Assembly (NCBI RefSeq): GCF_017355875.1
Contig: NZ_JAFEWC010000001.1
Coordinates: forward strand, 806,001 to 870,000
DNA from: Aridibaculum aurantiacum
Lineage (GTDB): Bacteria; Bacteroidota; Bacteroidia; Chitinophagales; Chitinophagaceae
Reading direction: 5' to 3'
DNA: 64,000 nt
Shown here: piece by piece, positions 38,147 to 47,155 of the stretch
Position numbering within the stretch: position 1 is the first letter of the stretch
How the letters are laid out: every line of letters starts with the position of its first letter
Translations under genes and position numbers: made by a program
Notes under the pieces: model-generated
What the model saw: the letters and a program-made list of their open reading frames with translations, nothing else
What the model was told of the DNA's origin: nothing
The model's database searches: none

Positions 38147-39790
38147 ATGAAGAGATTACAAGTATTCCTGGCTGCAGCTGCAGCATTAGCTATGGTCAAC
38201 ACTGCTAATGGGCAGTATCCCACTATTCCTAAAGCGCTGGAAGACTCCGCTGATGCAGAAATGAAGCGCTTTGAAAAGTTGAGCGATGAAGCATGGGCGA
38301 AAGCATTGCCTATAGTAGAAGCTGAAGCAAAGAAAGGCAAGCCTTTCATTCCATGGGCGGCGAAGCCAGAGGATCTGCCACAAGCCAAGATACCTGCGTT
38401 TCCAGGTGCTGAAGGTGGTGGTGCTTTTACACCTGGTGGTCGTGGAGGTAAAGTGTATGTTGTAACCAACCTGAACGATTCTGGTGAAGGAAGTTTTCGC
38501 TGGGCATGTGAGCAGGGTGGTGCACGTACCATTGTATTCAATGTTGCTGGCATCATTCAACTGAAGTCTCCTGTTATTATTCGTGCACCTTATATCACCA
38601 TTGCTGGTCAGTCGGCACCGGGCGATGGTGTATGTATAGCAGGTGAGTCTGTCTGGATCAATACTCACGATGTGGTTATTCGCTATATGCGTTTCCGCCG
38701 TGGTGCAACCGATGTTACCCGTCGCGATGATGCATTGGGTGGCAACCCGGTTGGTAACATCATGATCGATCATGTGTCTGCAAGCTGGGGCCTTGATGAG
38801 AACATGAGTATGTACCGTCACGTATACGATCGTGGTGGAAAGAATGAAAAACTTCCTACTGTAAATGTTACTATACAAAACTCTATTTTTTCTGAGTGTT
38901 TAGATACCTACAATCACTCCTTTGGCAGTACCATCGGCGGCTTGAACAGTACGTTCATGCGCAACCTTTGGGCTAACAATATCAGCCGTAATCCATCTAT
39001 TGGTATGTATGGCGATTTTGGTTTTGTAAACAATGTTGTATTCAACTGGTGGAACAGGAGTGCTGATGGTGGTGACCATCGCTCTTATTTCAACTTCATC
39101 AACAACTACTATAAGCCAGGTCCTATGACTCCTTTGGATAAGCCTATTGCTCACCGCATATTGAAGCCAGAGTCAGGACGTGATAAAGCCAATGCACAGG
39201 CTTTTGGTAAAGCATACGTAAGTGGAAACATAGTAGAAGGATTTGATAAGGTAACACAGGACAACTGGGCAGGTGGTATACAGGTAGGAAACAATGAAGA
39301 TGCAGGTGTACATACTGCTGCTATTCGTGTAAATGAACCAATGCCAATGGCAAAGGTTACCATCCTTCCTGCAAAACAAGCATATGACCATGTGTTGGAA
39401 AATGTAGGAGCTAATCTTCCTAAAAGAGATGCTGTTGATGCACGTATCATCAAGACGGTAAAAACTGGAGAGATCTACTACAAAGAAGATGCAGTAACTG
39501 GTATAGGAAAAGAATTTATCAAGCGTCGTCTTCCTGAAGACTCTTACAAAAAAGGTATCATCACGCATCCAAGCCAGGTTGGTGGTTATCCTGAATACAA
39601 AGGCACACCTTACAAAGACTCAGATAAAGATGGTATGCCAGACAGCTACGAAAAGAAGATGGGTTTAAATCCTAACAACGCTGCCGATGCAAGTAAGGTT
39701 GGTAACACAGATGGTTATACTAACCTGGAGATTTATTTAAATAGTCTTGTACCACCTGTGAATCTTAATAAATCTGTTGCCACTAAATAA
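38147..39790 (+). CDS. PL1-family pectate-lyase-like enzyme, copy 3 (divergent)
   Basis: 547 aa; the ATG at 38147 precedes the signal peptide (LAAAAALAMVNTANGQ). A longer frame from 38048 would only add repeat-encoded residues. Same fold and landmarks as copies 1 and 2 (FPGAEGGGAFTPGGRGGK, IRYMRFRRGATDVTRRDDALGG, DHVSASWGLDENMS). The barrel differs, for example CLDTYNHSFGST against ALDTWNHAFGST, and NWWNRSADGGDHRS. It therefore may act on a differently decorated or longer substrate. It ends with the DSDKDGMPDSYE calcium-type loop. Confidence 0.88.
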   Translation: MKRLQVFLAAAAALAMVNTANGQYPTIPKALEDSADAEMKRFEKLSDEAWAKALPIVEAEAKKGKPFIPWAAKPEDLPQAKIPAFPGAEGGGAFTPGGRGGKVYVVTNLNDSGEGSFRWACEQGGARTIVFNVAGIIQLKSPVIIRAPYITIAGQSAPGDGVCIAGESVWINTHDVVIRYMRFRRGATDVTRRDDALGGNPVGNIMIDHVSASWGLDENMSMYRHVYDRGGKNEKLPTVNVTIQNSIFSECLDTYNHSFGSTIGGLNSTFMRNLWANNISRNPSIGMYGDFGFVNNVVFNWWNRSADGGDHRSYFNFINNYYKPGPMTPLDKPIAHRILKPESGRDKANAQAFGKAYVSGNIVEGFDKVTQDNWAGGIQVGNNEDAGVHTAAIRVNEPMPMAKVTILPAKQAYDHVLENVGANLPKRDAVDARIIKTVKTGEIYYKEDAVTGIGKEFIKRRLPEDSYKKGIITHPSQVGGYPEYKGTPYKDSDKDGMPDSYEKKMGLNPNNAADASKVGNTDGYTNLEIYLNSLVPPVNLNKSVATK

Positions 39791-39811
39791 GCTTCACTTA
39801 ATAATAATTCA

Positions 39812-40477
39812 ATGAAATCTTTCCGCTTCATATTCTGCCTTCTTGTTTCACTAATTTATTTAAGTGAGGTGGCATTCAGTCAAGATCATTTAAATGGCAA
39901 TGGTACCACAAGTACAGCAGCAAACAGGGCTAAACAATTGGTAGACGCCTTAGGTATCAATGATCTTGAAAAAAGATCAAGAACCAATGCTATCATTAAC
40001 CGGCATCTCGACAGCTTAGAAGTTATCTTCAAAGACAGGGCAAAAGCAGTAGAAAGTGCGGGTAAAGCTGAAACTAAGGAACTTTCAAATTTCAGGGGAA
40101 GGAGTGCATGGGATGCTGCGAACGGTAGGTTAAATAAAGTGCATGCTGTTTTCTTAGGTCGTCTTTCTACCGAACTTACAGCAGAGCAAATTGAAACGCT
40201 GAAGAATGCAATGACTGAAAATGGAATGATCAGGGAGTATAACAACTACCTCGATCTGTTTCCAAATCTTGCCAGTTACCAGAAGGAGCAACTTATGGCC
40301 TACCTGCGTGAGGCAAGAGACAATGCAATGAATGCAGAAACAGCTGGCCAAAGAAAAGAATGGTTTATTAAGTACCGCGGAAGGGCAAATAACTTCCTGT
40401 CAGCAGCAGGTTATGATCTAAGAAAGGCAACAGACGAACAACAGAAACGAAAGGCCAATAAATCAAAAGAACAGTAA
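39812..40477 (+). CDS. Secreted DUF3826 protein, copy 2
   Basis: 221 aa with signal peptide (FIFCLLVSLIYLSEVAFSQ). Landmarks parallel copy 1: LGINDLEKRSRTNAII, LSTELTAEQIETLKNAMTEN, AYLREARDNAMNAET and KYRGRANNFLSAAGYDLRKA. It is helical and charged with no catalytic motif seen. It lies 21 bases after PL1 copy 3 and 4 bases before the beta-helix/barrel gene, so it belongs to the same transcript. Function unknown. Confidence 0.8.
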   Translation: MKSFRFIFCLLVSLIYLSEVAFSQDHLNGNGTTSTAANRAKQLVDALGINDLEKRSRTNAIINRHLDSLEVIFKDRAKAVESAGKAETKELSNFRGRSAWDAANGRLNKVHAVFLGRLSTELTAEQIETLKNAMTENGMIREYNNYLDLFPNLASYQKEQLMAYLREARDNAMNAETAGQRKEWFIKYRGRANNFLSAAGYDLRKATDEQQKRKANKSKEQ

Positions 40478-40481
40478 CAAA

Positions 40482-43400
40482 TTGACTAGACACTTAATTA
40501 TAAGACATAGCCCGTCGTCCGTAAATCATCAAGTACAAAAGGCGGTTCTCATTACGTGCTTAGTATTAAATGGTTTCAGTCTCCTTGCACAAAAACCACC
40601 CAAGCCTCCAAGTCCTATCATAGCGGGTAGGGGAACGATCGCTTATACGCCCGATTCGTTGGGTAATCGTGTACCGGATTTCTCGTATGCTGGATATATG
40701 GCTTCTGAACAGCGAATCCCGAATGTGGCTGTAAAGGTGGTTGTTCCGGTGACTAAAGGAGATGCTACAGCGCGTATTCAATCTGCACTTGATCTTGTTG
40801 CTTCACTGCCAGCAGATGCCAATGGCTTTCGCGGCGCTGTATTGTTGCAAAAAGGTATTTACTCAGTAGAAGGACAACTGAAGTTAAATGCTTCGGGTGT
40901 TGTGCTTCGCGGTAGTGGGGCGGGTGCTAATGGAACTACGATTGTTGGTGCAGGTAAAGACAGGGAAACGCTAATTAAGATTGTTGGTGTAAATGATAAG
41001 GTAAAAGGAAGGGAGACAAGTATAACAGATGCATATGTACCAGTTAATGCTACTCAGCTAACAGTTGCAAATACGTCTGATCTAAGGTCGGGCGATCTTG
41101 TTGTTATCAGGAGGCCAAGTACCCTTCAGTGGATCCGTGAATTGGGTACCGGTCATTTTGGTGGAGGTGTTTCCTCTACAGGTTGGAAGCCTGGTGAAAG
41201 AGATATCTTTTGGGAAAGAAAAATTATAGCAGTTGATGGTAATACCATCACACTGGATGTACCACTGACCACTGCATTAGATACTACTTATGGTGGTGGT
41301 ACTGTTTCAAAGCTTACGTGGAATGGTAGGATAGAGAAAGTAGGTGTTGAGAACTTGCAACTTCGATCAACTTATGATGCTATCAATCCAAAAGATGAAG
41401 CGCATCGCTGGATGGCAATTACAATGGAGAATGTTGCTGATGCCTGGGTACGACAGGTTACATTCAAGCATTTTGCAGGATCTGCAGTGGCTGTGTTGGA
41501 AACAGCAAAGCGTGTAACTGTTGAAGACTGTAAGTCGTTGGAGCCTGTTTCTGAAATAGGAGGCCAGCGTCGTTATACCTTTTTCACCAATGGTCAGCAA
41601 ACGCTTTTCCAGCGCTGTTATGCTGAGAATGGTTACCATGATTTTGCTGTTGGATTTGCAGCTCCCGGTCCCAATGCTTTTGTACAATGCCAGTCGGTGT
41701 TGCCGTATAATTTCAGCGGTACAATTGATAGCTGGGCATCAGGTGTGTTGTTCGATATTGTAAACGTAGATGGTAACGCTATCCGTTTTGGCAATCGTGG
41801 TCTTGATGGAAATGGAGCAGGCTGGAGCGCTGCAAACAGTTTGATCTGGCAAAGTACAGCGGCTCGTATTGACAGCTATAAACCTCCAACTGCCAATAAC
41901 TGGGCTTTTGGAAACTGGGCGCAGTTTTCAGGTGACGGTTACTGGGAAAGTTCCAATGAACATATACAACCAAGGAGTTTTTTCTATGCACAATTATCAC
42001 AACGACTAGGAGATACAATTCAAAAATACGCGCAGCTTCTTCCTATAGAATCTGAAGCATCAAGTAGTCCAAGTGTGACTGTTGCTATGGCACTTACCGC
42101 TAAGGCTGTTAATCCTGCTTCACTACTTTCTGACTGGATAGACGAAGCAGTGAAACGCAATCCTATTCCTGTACAGGCGAATGGCGTAATTACCATTGAT
42201 AACATTGGTATCAAAAAGCCAGCTGTGGTGGCTTCTGCTCCGGCTATGAAAATCCAGGATGGATTGATCGTTCGGGGCAATACGCTTGTGCAGGGTAGAA
42301 GGCTGGACGTTCAATGGTGGTCAGGTGGTATAATGCCTACAGATCTGCCTAAGATGCGACCTCATATTACCCGCTATGTACCCGGCAGAACAGGAAAGGG
42401 TTTAACAGATGATCTTGATGCATTGACCGATACCATGAAGTCTTCTAACATCATTGGTATGGAGCATAACTATGGCTTGTGGTACGAACGTCGTCGCGAT
42501 GATCATGAACGTATTCGCCGGATGGATGGTGAAGTATGGGCGCCATTTTATGAGCTGCCTTTTGCACGTAGTGGTAAAGAACTGGCTTGGGATGGATTGA
42601 GTAAATACGATCTTACGAAGTACAACCACTGGTACTGGAACCGTCTGAAAACATTTGCTGATCTCGCCGATCAGAAAGGCCTGCTGCTGGTTCACCAGAA
42701 CTATATGCAGCATAACATCCTTGAGGCAGGTGCGCACTATACAGATTTCCCATGGCGCCCGGCCAACAACATCAACAACACTGGTTTCCCTGAACCGGTT
42801 CCTTATGCCGGTGATAAAAGATTGTTCATGGCTGAGCAGTTCTACGATGTTAATCATCCTGTCAGAAGGAAGTTGCACATCGCTTACATCAGGAAGTGCC
42901 TAGACAATTTCAAAAACAATAATGGTGTAATTCATACTATTAGTTCGGAGTTCACGGGACCATTGCACTTTGTGCAGTTTTGGGTGGATGTAATCAAAGG
43001 TTGGGAAAAGGAAAATGGCAAACAGCAGATCATAGCACTAAGTACTACCAAAGATGTGCAGGATAGTATACTCGCTGATCCTGCCCGTGCAGCAGTAATT
43101 GATGTAATAGACATTCGCTACTGGCATTACCAGGAAGATGGAACTGCCTATGCACCGAAAGGTGGGCAAAATCTTGCGCCACGGCAGCATGCACGTCAAA
43201 TGAAGGGTGGGCGTACATCTTTCGAGCAGGTGTATCGTGCAGTTAGCGAGTACAGGAAAAAGTTTCCTGCAAAAGCTGTTATGTACTCTGGAGGTGATGG
43301 CTTTGGATGGGCTGTATTTATGGCAGGGGGTTCGTTACCAACCATTCCAAAAGTTGATCAACAGTTCCTGCAAGCTGCAGCTGCTATGAAGCCTGTTGCT

Positions 43401-43622
43401 TCTACCGAAGGCCAGTACGTATTGGCTAATGGAGAAAAAGAATACATTGTTTACACCAATAGTGGTAAAGCAAACCTTGATATCAAAGGCACCTACAAAG
43501 CCCGCTGGATCAATCCTCGCAACGGAGAAATATTCAAAGAAGGAAATATACAGGGAGTTAAAACACTTGAACTGGCAAGCCCGCAACAAGGGGCTGCTGT
43601 TTTATGGTTGACAACATTATAA
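40482..43622 (+). CDS. Beta-helix plus glycosidase-like barrel protein (DUF6298-like)
   Basis: 1046 aa, TTG start 4 bases after the previous stop; no ATG precedes the signal peptide (AVLITCLVLNGFSLLAQ). The N-terminal half (~60-480) is a pectate-lyase-superfamily beta-helix (GFRGAVLLQKGIYSVEGQL, VVLRGSGAGANGTTIVG, VEDCKSLEPVSEIGGQRR). The C-terminal half has a barrel-like pattern with WWSGGIMP, SSEFTGPLHFVQFW and VIDIRYWHYQ. It ends in a beta-sandwich with WINPRNG that resembles the end of the GH140-like neighbour. The bipartite build suggests two activities on one pectic substrate. The DUF name is from memory, and the reaction is unknown. Confidence 0.75.
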   Translation: MTRHLIIRHSPSSVNHQVQKAVLITCLVLNGFSLLAQKPPKPPSPIIAGRGTIAYTPDSLGNRVPDFSYAGYMASEQRIPNVAVKVVVPVTKGDATARIQSALDLVASLPADANGFRGAVLLQKGIYSVEGQLKLNASGVVLRGSGAGANGTTIVGAGKDRETLIKIVGVNDKVKGRETSITDAYVPVNATQLTVANTSDLRSGDLVVIRRPSTLQWIRELGTGHFGGGVSSTGWKPGERDIFWERKIIAVDGNTITLDVPLTTALDTTYGGGTVSKLTWNGRIEKVGVENLQLRSTYDAINPKDEAHRWMAITMENVADAWVRQVTFKHFAGSAVAVLETAKRVTVEDCKSLEPVSEIGGQRRYTFFTNGQQTLFQRCYAENGYHDFAVGFAAPGPNAFVQCQSVLPYNFSGTIDSWASGVLFDIVNVDGNAIRFGNRGLDGNGAGWSAANSLIWQSTAARIDSYKPPTANNWAFGNWAQFSGDGYWESSNEHIQPRSFFYAQLSQRLGDTIQKYAQLLPIESEASSSPSVTVAMALTAKAVNPASLLSDWIDEAVKRNPIPVQANGVITIDNIGIKKPAVVASAPAMKIQDGLIVRGNTLVQGRRLDVQWWSGGIMPTDLPKMRPHITRYVPGRTGKGLTDDLDALTDTMKSSNIIGMEHNYGLWYERRRDDHERIRRMDGEVWAPFYELPFARSGKELAWDGLSKYDLTKYNHWYWNRLKTFADLADQKGLLLVHQNYMQHNILEAGAHYTDFPWRPANNINNTGFPEPVPYAGDKRLFMAEQFYDVNHPVRRKLHIAYIRKCLDNFKNNNGVIHTISSEFTGPLHFVQFWVDVIKGWEKENGKQQIIALSTTKDVQDSILADPARAAVIDVIDIRYWHYQEDGTAYAPKGGQNLAPRQHARQMKGGRTSFEQVYRAVSEYRKKFPAKAVMYSGGDGFGWAVFMAGGSLPTIPKVDQQFLQAAAAMKPVASTEGQYVLANGEKEYIVYTNSGKANLDIKGTYKARWINPRNGEIFKEGNIQGVKTLELASPQQGAAVLWLTTL

Positions 43623-43630
43623 AATAGAAG

Positions 43631-45025
43631 ATGATTAAGCGTAATTATTTAAAGCTGTTAGTAGCATGTATGCTGGTGTCGTTGTGTTCAAATGCACAAG
43701 TAGGTAACAGCATGGGTTTGAAAATTTCACCTGATAAAAGGTTTTTCACCGACAAGGAAGGCAAGCCGTTCTTTTGGTTGGGCGATACCGGCTGGTTGTT
43801 GTTTAGCAAGCTAGACAGGAAAGAGGCGGAGAAGTACCTGGAAGACAGGCGCGCTAAAGGTTACAATGTTATACAGGCGATGGTGCTTCATACGGTGGCT
43901 GCTAAGAATGTTTATGGTGATTCTGCACTGGTTAGAAAAAGTGTTGCAAAACCTGTTACGCCTGCAGGTAACAATCCTGCTGTAGAAGCTGAATATGATT
44001 ATTGGGATCATATAGATTATATGGTTGACCTGGCCGCACAAAAAGGGCTGTACATGGCGCTGGTGCCTATCTGGGGAAGCAACGTAAAAGCAGGTTCAGT
44101 TAGTCGTGACGAGGCAAGAAGCTATGCACAGTTTTTGGCTGAGCGTTATAAGCAAAAGCCAAATATTATCTGGCTGAACGGAGGTGATATACACGGAACA
44201 GATTCTATGGCAACATGGAAGATCATAGGCGAGACACTTCGTAAACATGATCCTAATCACCTGATCACTTTTCATCCGTTTGGACGTACTACATCAAGCC
44301 AGTGGTTTCACAATGAAGAGTGGCTGGATTTCAACATGTACCAAAGCGGACATAGAAGTTATGACCTTGACACGTCCAGGAAAGAGTGGCGGTTTGGCCC
44401 GGACAACTACAAGTTCACCAACATGGATTATAATTTGAAGCCCACCAAGCCTACACTGGATGGTGAACCTTCGTACGAGCTTATACCTTATGGTCTGCAC
44501 GATACAACAAAGCCTTACTGGAATGCCAACGATATGCGACGCTATGCATACTGGAGCGTGTTTGCTGGTGCTGCAGGTCATACTTACGGACACAACAGTG
44601 TAATGCAGATGCATAAGCCGACAGATAAAGGAAGCGCTTATGGAAGCAAAAAATATTGGGATGCGGCCCTCAATGATAGTGGTGCAGCGCAGATGGTTCA
44701 TGTAAAAAATCTCATTCTTTCTAAACCTTATTTTGATCGTGTTCCTGATCAAAGCTTGATTGCAGGAAAGCAGGGTGAGAAGTATGACTACCTGCTGGCA
44801 ACACGTGGAAAAGACTATGCTTTTATCTACACCTACACCGGCAAGAATTTCAAGGTAAACATGGGTAAGGTTAATGGAGATAAAGTGAAGGCTTCATGGT
44901 ACAATCCAAAGAACGGGCAATCAACTTTGTTGAAAACAGTTTCAAATAAAGGCACCCGCAAATTCAATCCTCCGGGTAAACCCGCAGAGGGAAATGATTG
45001 GGTGTTGGTGTTAGAGAGTTTATAA
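43631..45025 (+). CDS. GH140-like apiosidase (DUF4038)
   Basis: 464 aa secreted TIM-barrel enzyme. The signal peptide is followed by KISPDKRFFTDKEGKPFFWLGDTGWLL-like DUF4038 landmarks. Candidate catalytic pair: D186 in LNGGDIHG and E279 in LDGEPSYE. The spacing matches, as I recall it, that of the characterised rhamnogalacturonan-II apiosidase. The C-terminal ~90 residues form the usual beta-sandwich (SWYNPKNG). The predicted role is release of D-apiose-linked side chains from galacturonan. It starts 8 bases after the beta-helix/barrel gene and is followed by a REP pair. Confidence 0.85.
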   Translation: MIKRNYLKLLVACMLVSLCSNAQVGNSMGLKISPDKRFFTDKEGKPFFWLGDTGWLLFSKLDRKEAEKYLEDRRAKGYNVIQAMVLHTVAAKNVYGDSALVRKSVAKPVTPAGNNPAVEAEYDYWDHIDYMVDLAAQKGLYMALVPIWGSNVKAGSVSRDEARSYAQFLAERYKQKPNIIWLNGGDIHGTDSMATWKIIGETLRKHDPNHLITFHPFGRTTSSQWFHNEEWLDFNMYQSGHRSYDLDTSRKEWRFGPDNYKFTNMDYNLKPTKPTLDGEPSYELIPYGLHDTTKPYWNANDMRRYAYWSVFAGAAGHTYGHNSVMQMHKPTDKGSAYGSKKYWDAALNDSGAAQMVHVKNLILSKPYFDRVPDQSLIAGKQGEKYDYLLATRGKDYAFIYTYTGKNFKVNMGKVNGDKVKASWYNPKNGQSTLLKTVSNKGTRKFNPPGKPAEGNDWVLVLESL

Positions 45026-45038
45026 TGTTCCATGATCC

Positions 45039-45211
45039 CCCTGCCCTAAAGGGCAGGGCAATTGGGCCGGGCAATTAGGCAGGGCAATGATGCGGCAATT
45101 GATGATCGGATAAATGTCAATTGCCTCGGCATTTTAGAGATAGAACAAATCAATTGCCTCGTCCTTCAGGGCGAGGAAAAAAAATCAGATAACAAAAGAG
45201 GCTTTAGCCTC
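45039..45211. repeat. REP pair in inverted orientation (BIME-like) plus extra hairpin
   Basis: A 26-base unit at 45039-45064 (hairpin CCCTGCCCT-AA-AGGGCAGGG then CAATTG) is repeated in inverse at 45151-45176, which reads CCTCGCCCTGAAGGACGAGG then CAATTG on the minus strand. Stem positions 3/18 and 4/17 differ between copies by compensating changes. Degenerate GGGCAATT pieces lie between them, and a third hairpin GAGGCT-TT-AGCCTC follows at 45198-45211. This fits REP sequences mobilised by IS200-type RAYT transposases. None is present in the window. Confidence 0.75.
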
Positions 45212-45228
45212 AAATAGCAGTTGATGAA

Positions 45229-46146
45229 ATGAAGAGATGGTTTACAATATTATTTGCAGTAGTTGCACTGAGCTCTTGCGGTAAGAAGGTGTACATGTTT
45301 AGCTCTTTTAAAGAACCGGCTAACGAAGGACTTCGATTTTTATACAGTTATGATGGCGTTAACTGGACAAGGATTGATAGTACATTTCTGAAGCCAGAAT
45401 TGGATCAAAAGGTGATGCGTGATCCATCAATTGTTCAGGGTCCTGATGGTACATTCCACCTGGTGTTTACTTCAGCTTGGAAGGGTAGCAAAACATTCGG
45501 TTATGCATCTTCTAAAGACCTTATCAACTGGACTGAACAAAGAGCACTACCTGTAATGACTCATGAGGCAACAACAGTAAATGTATGGGCGCCTGAGTTG
45601 TTCTACGATGATGAGAGAGACCAGTTCATTATTATCTGGGCTTCTACTATTCCGCATCGTTTTGAACGTGGTATTGAAGAAGAAGAGAATAATCATCGCA
45701 TGTATTATGTAACTACGAAAGATTTCAAAACATTCAGTGATACAAAACTTTTTCTTGATCCTGGTTTCAGTGTTATTGATTGTGTAATCGTAAAGCGAGG
45801 CAAAGATGACTATGTACTTGTGTTAAAAGACAATACAAGACCAGAAAGGAATATTAAGATCGCTTTTGCAAAAGACCCTTTAGGTCCTTATACAAAACCA
45901 TCTGCGCCATTTACGCCAAATTTTACTGAAGGTCCTGCTGTAGCCAAAGTTGATGATGGTTATATCATCTACTACGATCAATACAGGGACAAGATCTATG
46001 GGGCCATGAAAACAAAAGACTTTATCAACTTTACAGATGTTACTAAAGAGGTAAAAGTTCCCGAAGCTCATAAGCACGGAACTATCTTCATGACCAATAA
46101 AAAGATCTTGAAAGGACTTTTGAAAGCGGCAGCAGAAAAGAAATAA
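45229..46146 (+). CDS. GH43-like lipoprotein glycosidase
   Basis: 305 aa, lipoprotein signal (LFAVVALSSC then GKKVYMF). A five-bladed propeller with the three GH43-type carboxylates: D65 in MRDPSIV (base), D184 in VIDCVIV (pKa modulator) and E234 in TEGPAV (acid). D-x-I-N-W-T blade motifs occur (KDLINWTEQ). GH43 enzymes remove arabinose, xylose or galactose. In a pectin locus an arabinosidase or galactosidase is most likely. It is probably anchored to the outer or inner membrane through its lipid. Confidence 0.85.
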   Translation: MKRWFTILFAVVALSSCGKKVYMFSSFKEPANEGLRFLYSYDGVNWTRIDSTFLKPELDQKVMRDPSIVQGPDGTFHLVFTSAWKGSKTFGYASSKDLINWTEQRALPVMTHEATTVNVWAPELFYDDERDQFIIIWASTIPHRFERGIEEEENNHRMYYVTTKDFKTFSDTKLFLDPGFSVIDCVIVKRGKDDYVLVLKDNTRPERNIKIAFAKDPLGPYTKPSAPFTPNFTEGPAVAKVDDGYIIYYDQYRDKIYGAMKTKDFINFTDVTKEVKVPEAHKHGTIFMTNKKILKGLLKAAAEKK

Positions 46147-46170
46147 AGCATTTCAAAAGGAGATAACCAG

Positions 46171-46222
46171 TAACTAGAAAATAGAAACTAGAAACTAGGA
46201 ACAAGAAATCAGAAACAAGCAA
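46171..46222 (+). repeat. Short ACTAGAAA direct repeats
   Basis: Degenerate direct repeats AACTAGAAA / ATAGAAACTAGAAACTAGGA / AAGAAATCAGAAACAAG lie directly before the ATG of the SGNH esterase. Low-complexity leader; function unknown. Confidence 0.55.
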
Positions 46223-46225
46223 TCA

Positions 46226-46999
46226 ATGGACAATAAAAATTCAAGAAGAAGTTTTATCAGGAATACATCTTTGGCAGGTGCATTTGGCCTTGCCCTTCCT
46301 TCTATCGTATCTGCAGCATTTGAAGGTGAAAATGCTACCAGGCTAAAGAAGAAGATCAGGATTGAAAAAGATGATGTGATCCTGTTCCAGGGTGATTCAA
46401 TAACGGACAGTGGCAGAAAGAAAGATGATATGAACTACAACACAGCTGGTGCTTTTGGTAATGGTTATGCATTGATTGCTGCTTCTGAGCTATTATATCG
46501 GGCCGGTGATAAAAATCTGAAGATCTATAACAAAGGAATTAGCGGAAATAAAGTTTACCAACTAGCAGAGCGGTGGGATAAAGATGCTATAGATCTAAAG
46601 CCAACGGTGCTAAGCATATTGATTGGAGTTAATGACTTTTGGCATAAGCTAAACGGTAGGTATGACGGCACTGTAAAGGTTTACAGGGATGATTATAAAA
46701 AACTACTGGATCGTACAAAGCAAGCGCTGCCTGATGTGAAGCTGATCATAGGTGAACCTTTTGCTGTTACAGGTATCAAAGCTGTTGACGATAAATGGTA
46801 TCCTGAATTCAATGAATACCGTGCTGCAGCGCGTGAAGTAGCTGATCAGTATGATGCAGTGTTCATTCCTTATCAAAGCGTGTATGATAAAGCACAACAA
46901 AAAGCACCGGGTGTTTACTGGACACATGATGGTGTACATCCAAGTTTAGCTGGTGCAAGATTAATGGCCGAGGCGTGGTTGGAGACAGTCAAGGTGTAA
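46226..46999 (+). CDS. SGNH/GDSL esterase with Tat signal (CE12-like, rhamnogalacturonan acetylesterase-type)
   Basis: 257 aa. The N-terminus has a twin-arginine motif (SRRSFIR) and a hydrophobic segment (LAGAFGLALPSIVSA), so Tat export is likely, unlike its Sec-dependent neighbours. SGNH blocks: GDSIT with nucleophile S58, the Gly block in KGISGNKV, GVND, and the D235-x-x-H238 pair in DGVHPS. It would remove acetyl groups from rhamnogalacturonan or other pectin and open it to the lyases and glycosidases. An acetylesterase on another pectic sugar is possible. Confidence 0.86.
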   Translation: MDNKNSRRSFIRNTSLAGAFGLALPSIVSAAFEGENATRLKKKIRIEKDDVILFQGDSITDSGRKKDDMNYNTAGAFGNGYALIAASELLYRAGDKNLKIYNKGISGNKVYQLAERWDKDAIDLKPTVLSILIGVNDFWHKLNGRYDGTVKVYRDDYKKLLDRTKQALPDVKLIIGEPFAVTGIKAVDDKWYPEFNEYRAAAREVADQYDAVFIPYQSVYDKAQQKAPGVYWTHDGVHPSLAGARLMAEAWLETVKV

Positions 47000-47027
47000 A
47001 AATGATGAACTACAAACGATGAATGAT

Positions 47028-47074
47028 AAAAAGAGTTTTTCTCTTTTACATTTTACATTTTTCATTTTGCATTG
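47028..47074. repeat. CATTTT-rich repeat
   Basis: AAAAAGAG-TTTTT-CTCTTTT hairpin continuing as ACATTTTACATTTTTCATTTTGCATT. The motif recurs at 53335, 56931 and inside the GH2 gene at 50588. It stands ~20 bases before copy 4 of the GTGCGAC element. Confidence 0.65.
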
Positions 47075-47092
47075 TTCAAATTTGACTTCCTG

Positions 47093-47142
47093 TTCAAGTG
47101 TGCGACGCAACGATGATGCTATGAAAAACTGTAGCTGGTAAC
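47093..47142 (+). repeat. Dispersed GTGCGAC element, copy 4 (short form)
   Basis: TCAAGTGTGCGACGCAACGA followed by TGATGCTATGAAAAACTGTAGCTGGTAAC, ending 14 bases before the ATG at 47156. It is the clearest full-length short form. Confidence 0.75.
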
Positions 47143-47155
47143 ATAAAAAATAACA

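Noticed and set aside
38186-38878. Antisense open frame (230 codons) opposite PL1 copy 3
   Set aside because: Translation is low-complexity and has no family features; the + strand frame carries clear PL1 motifs.
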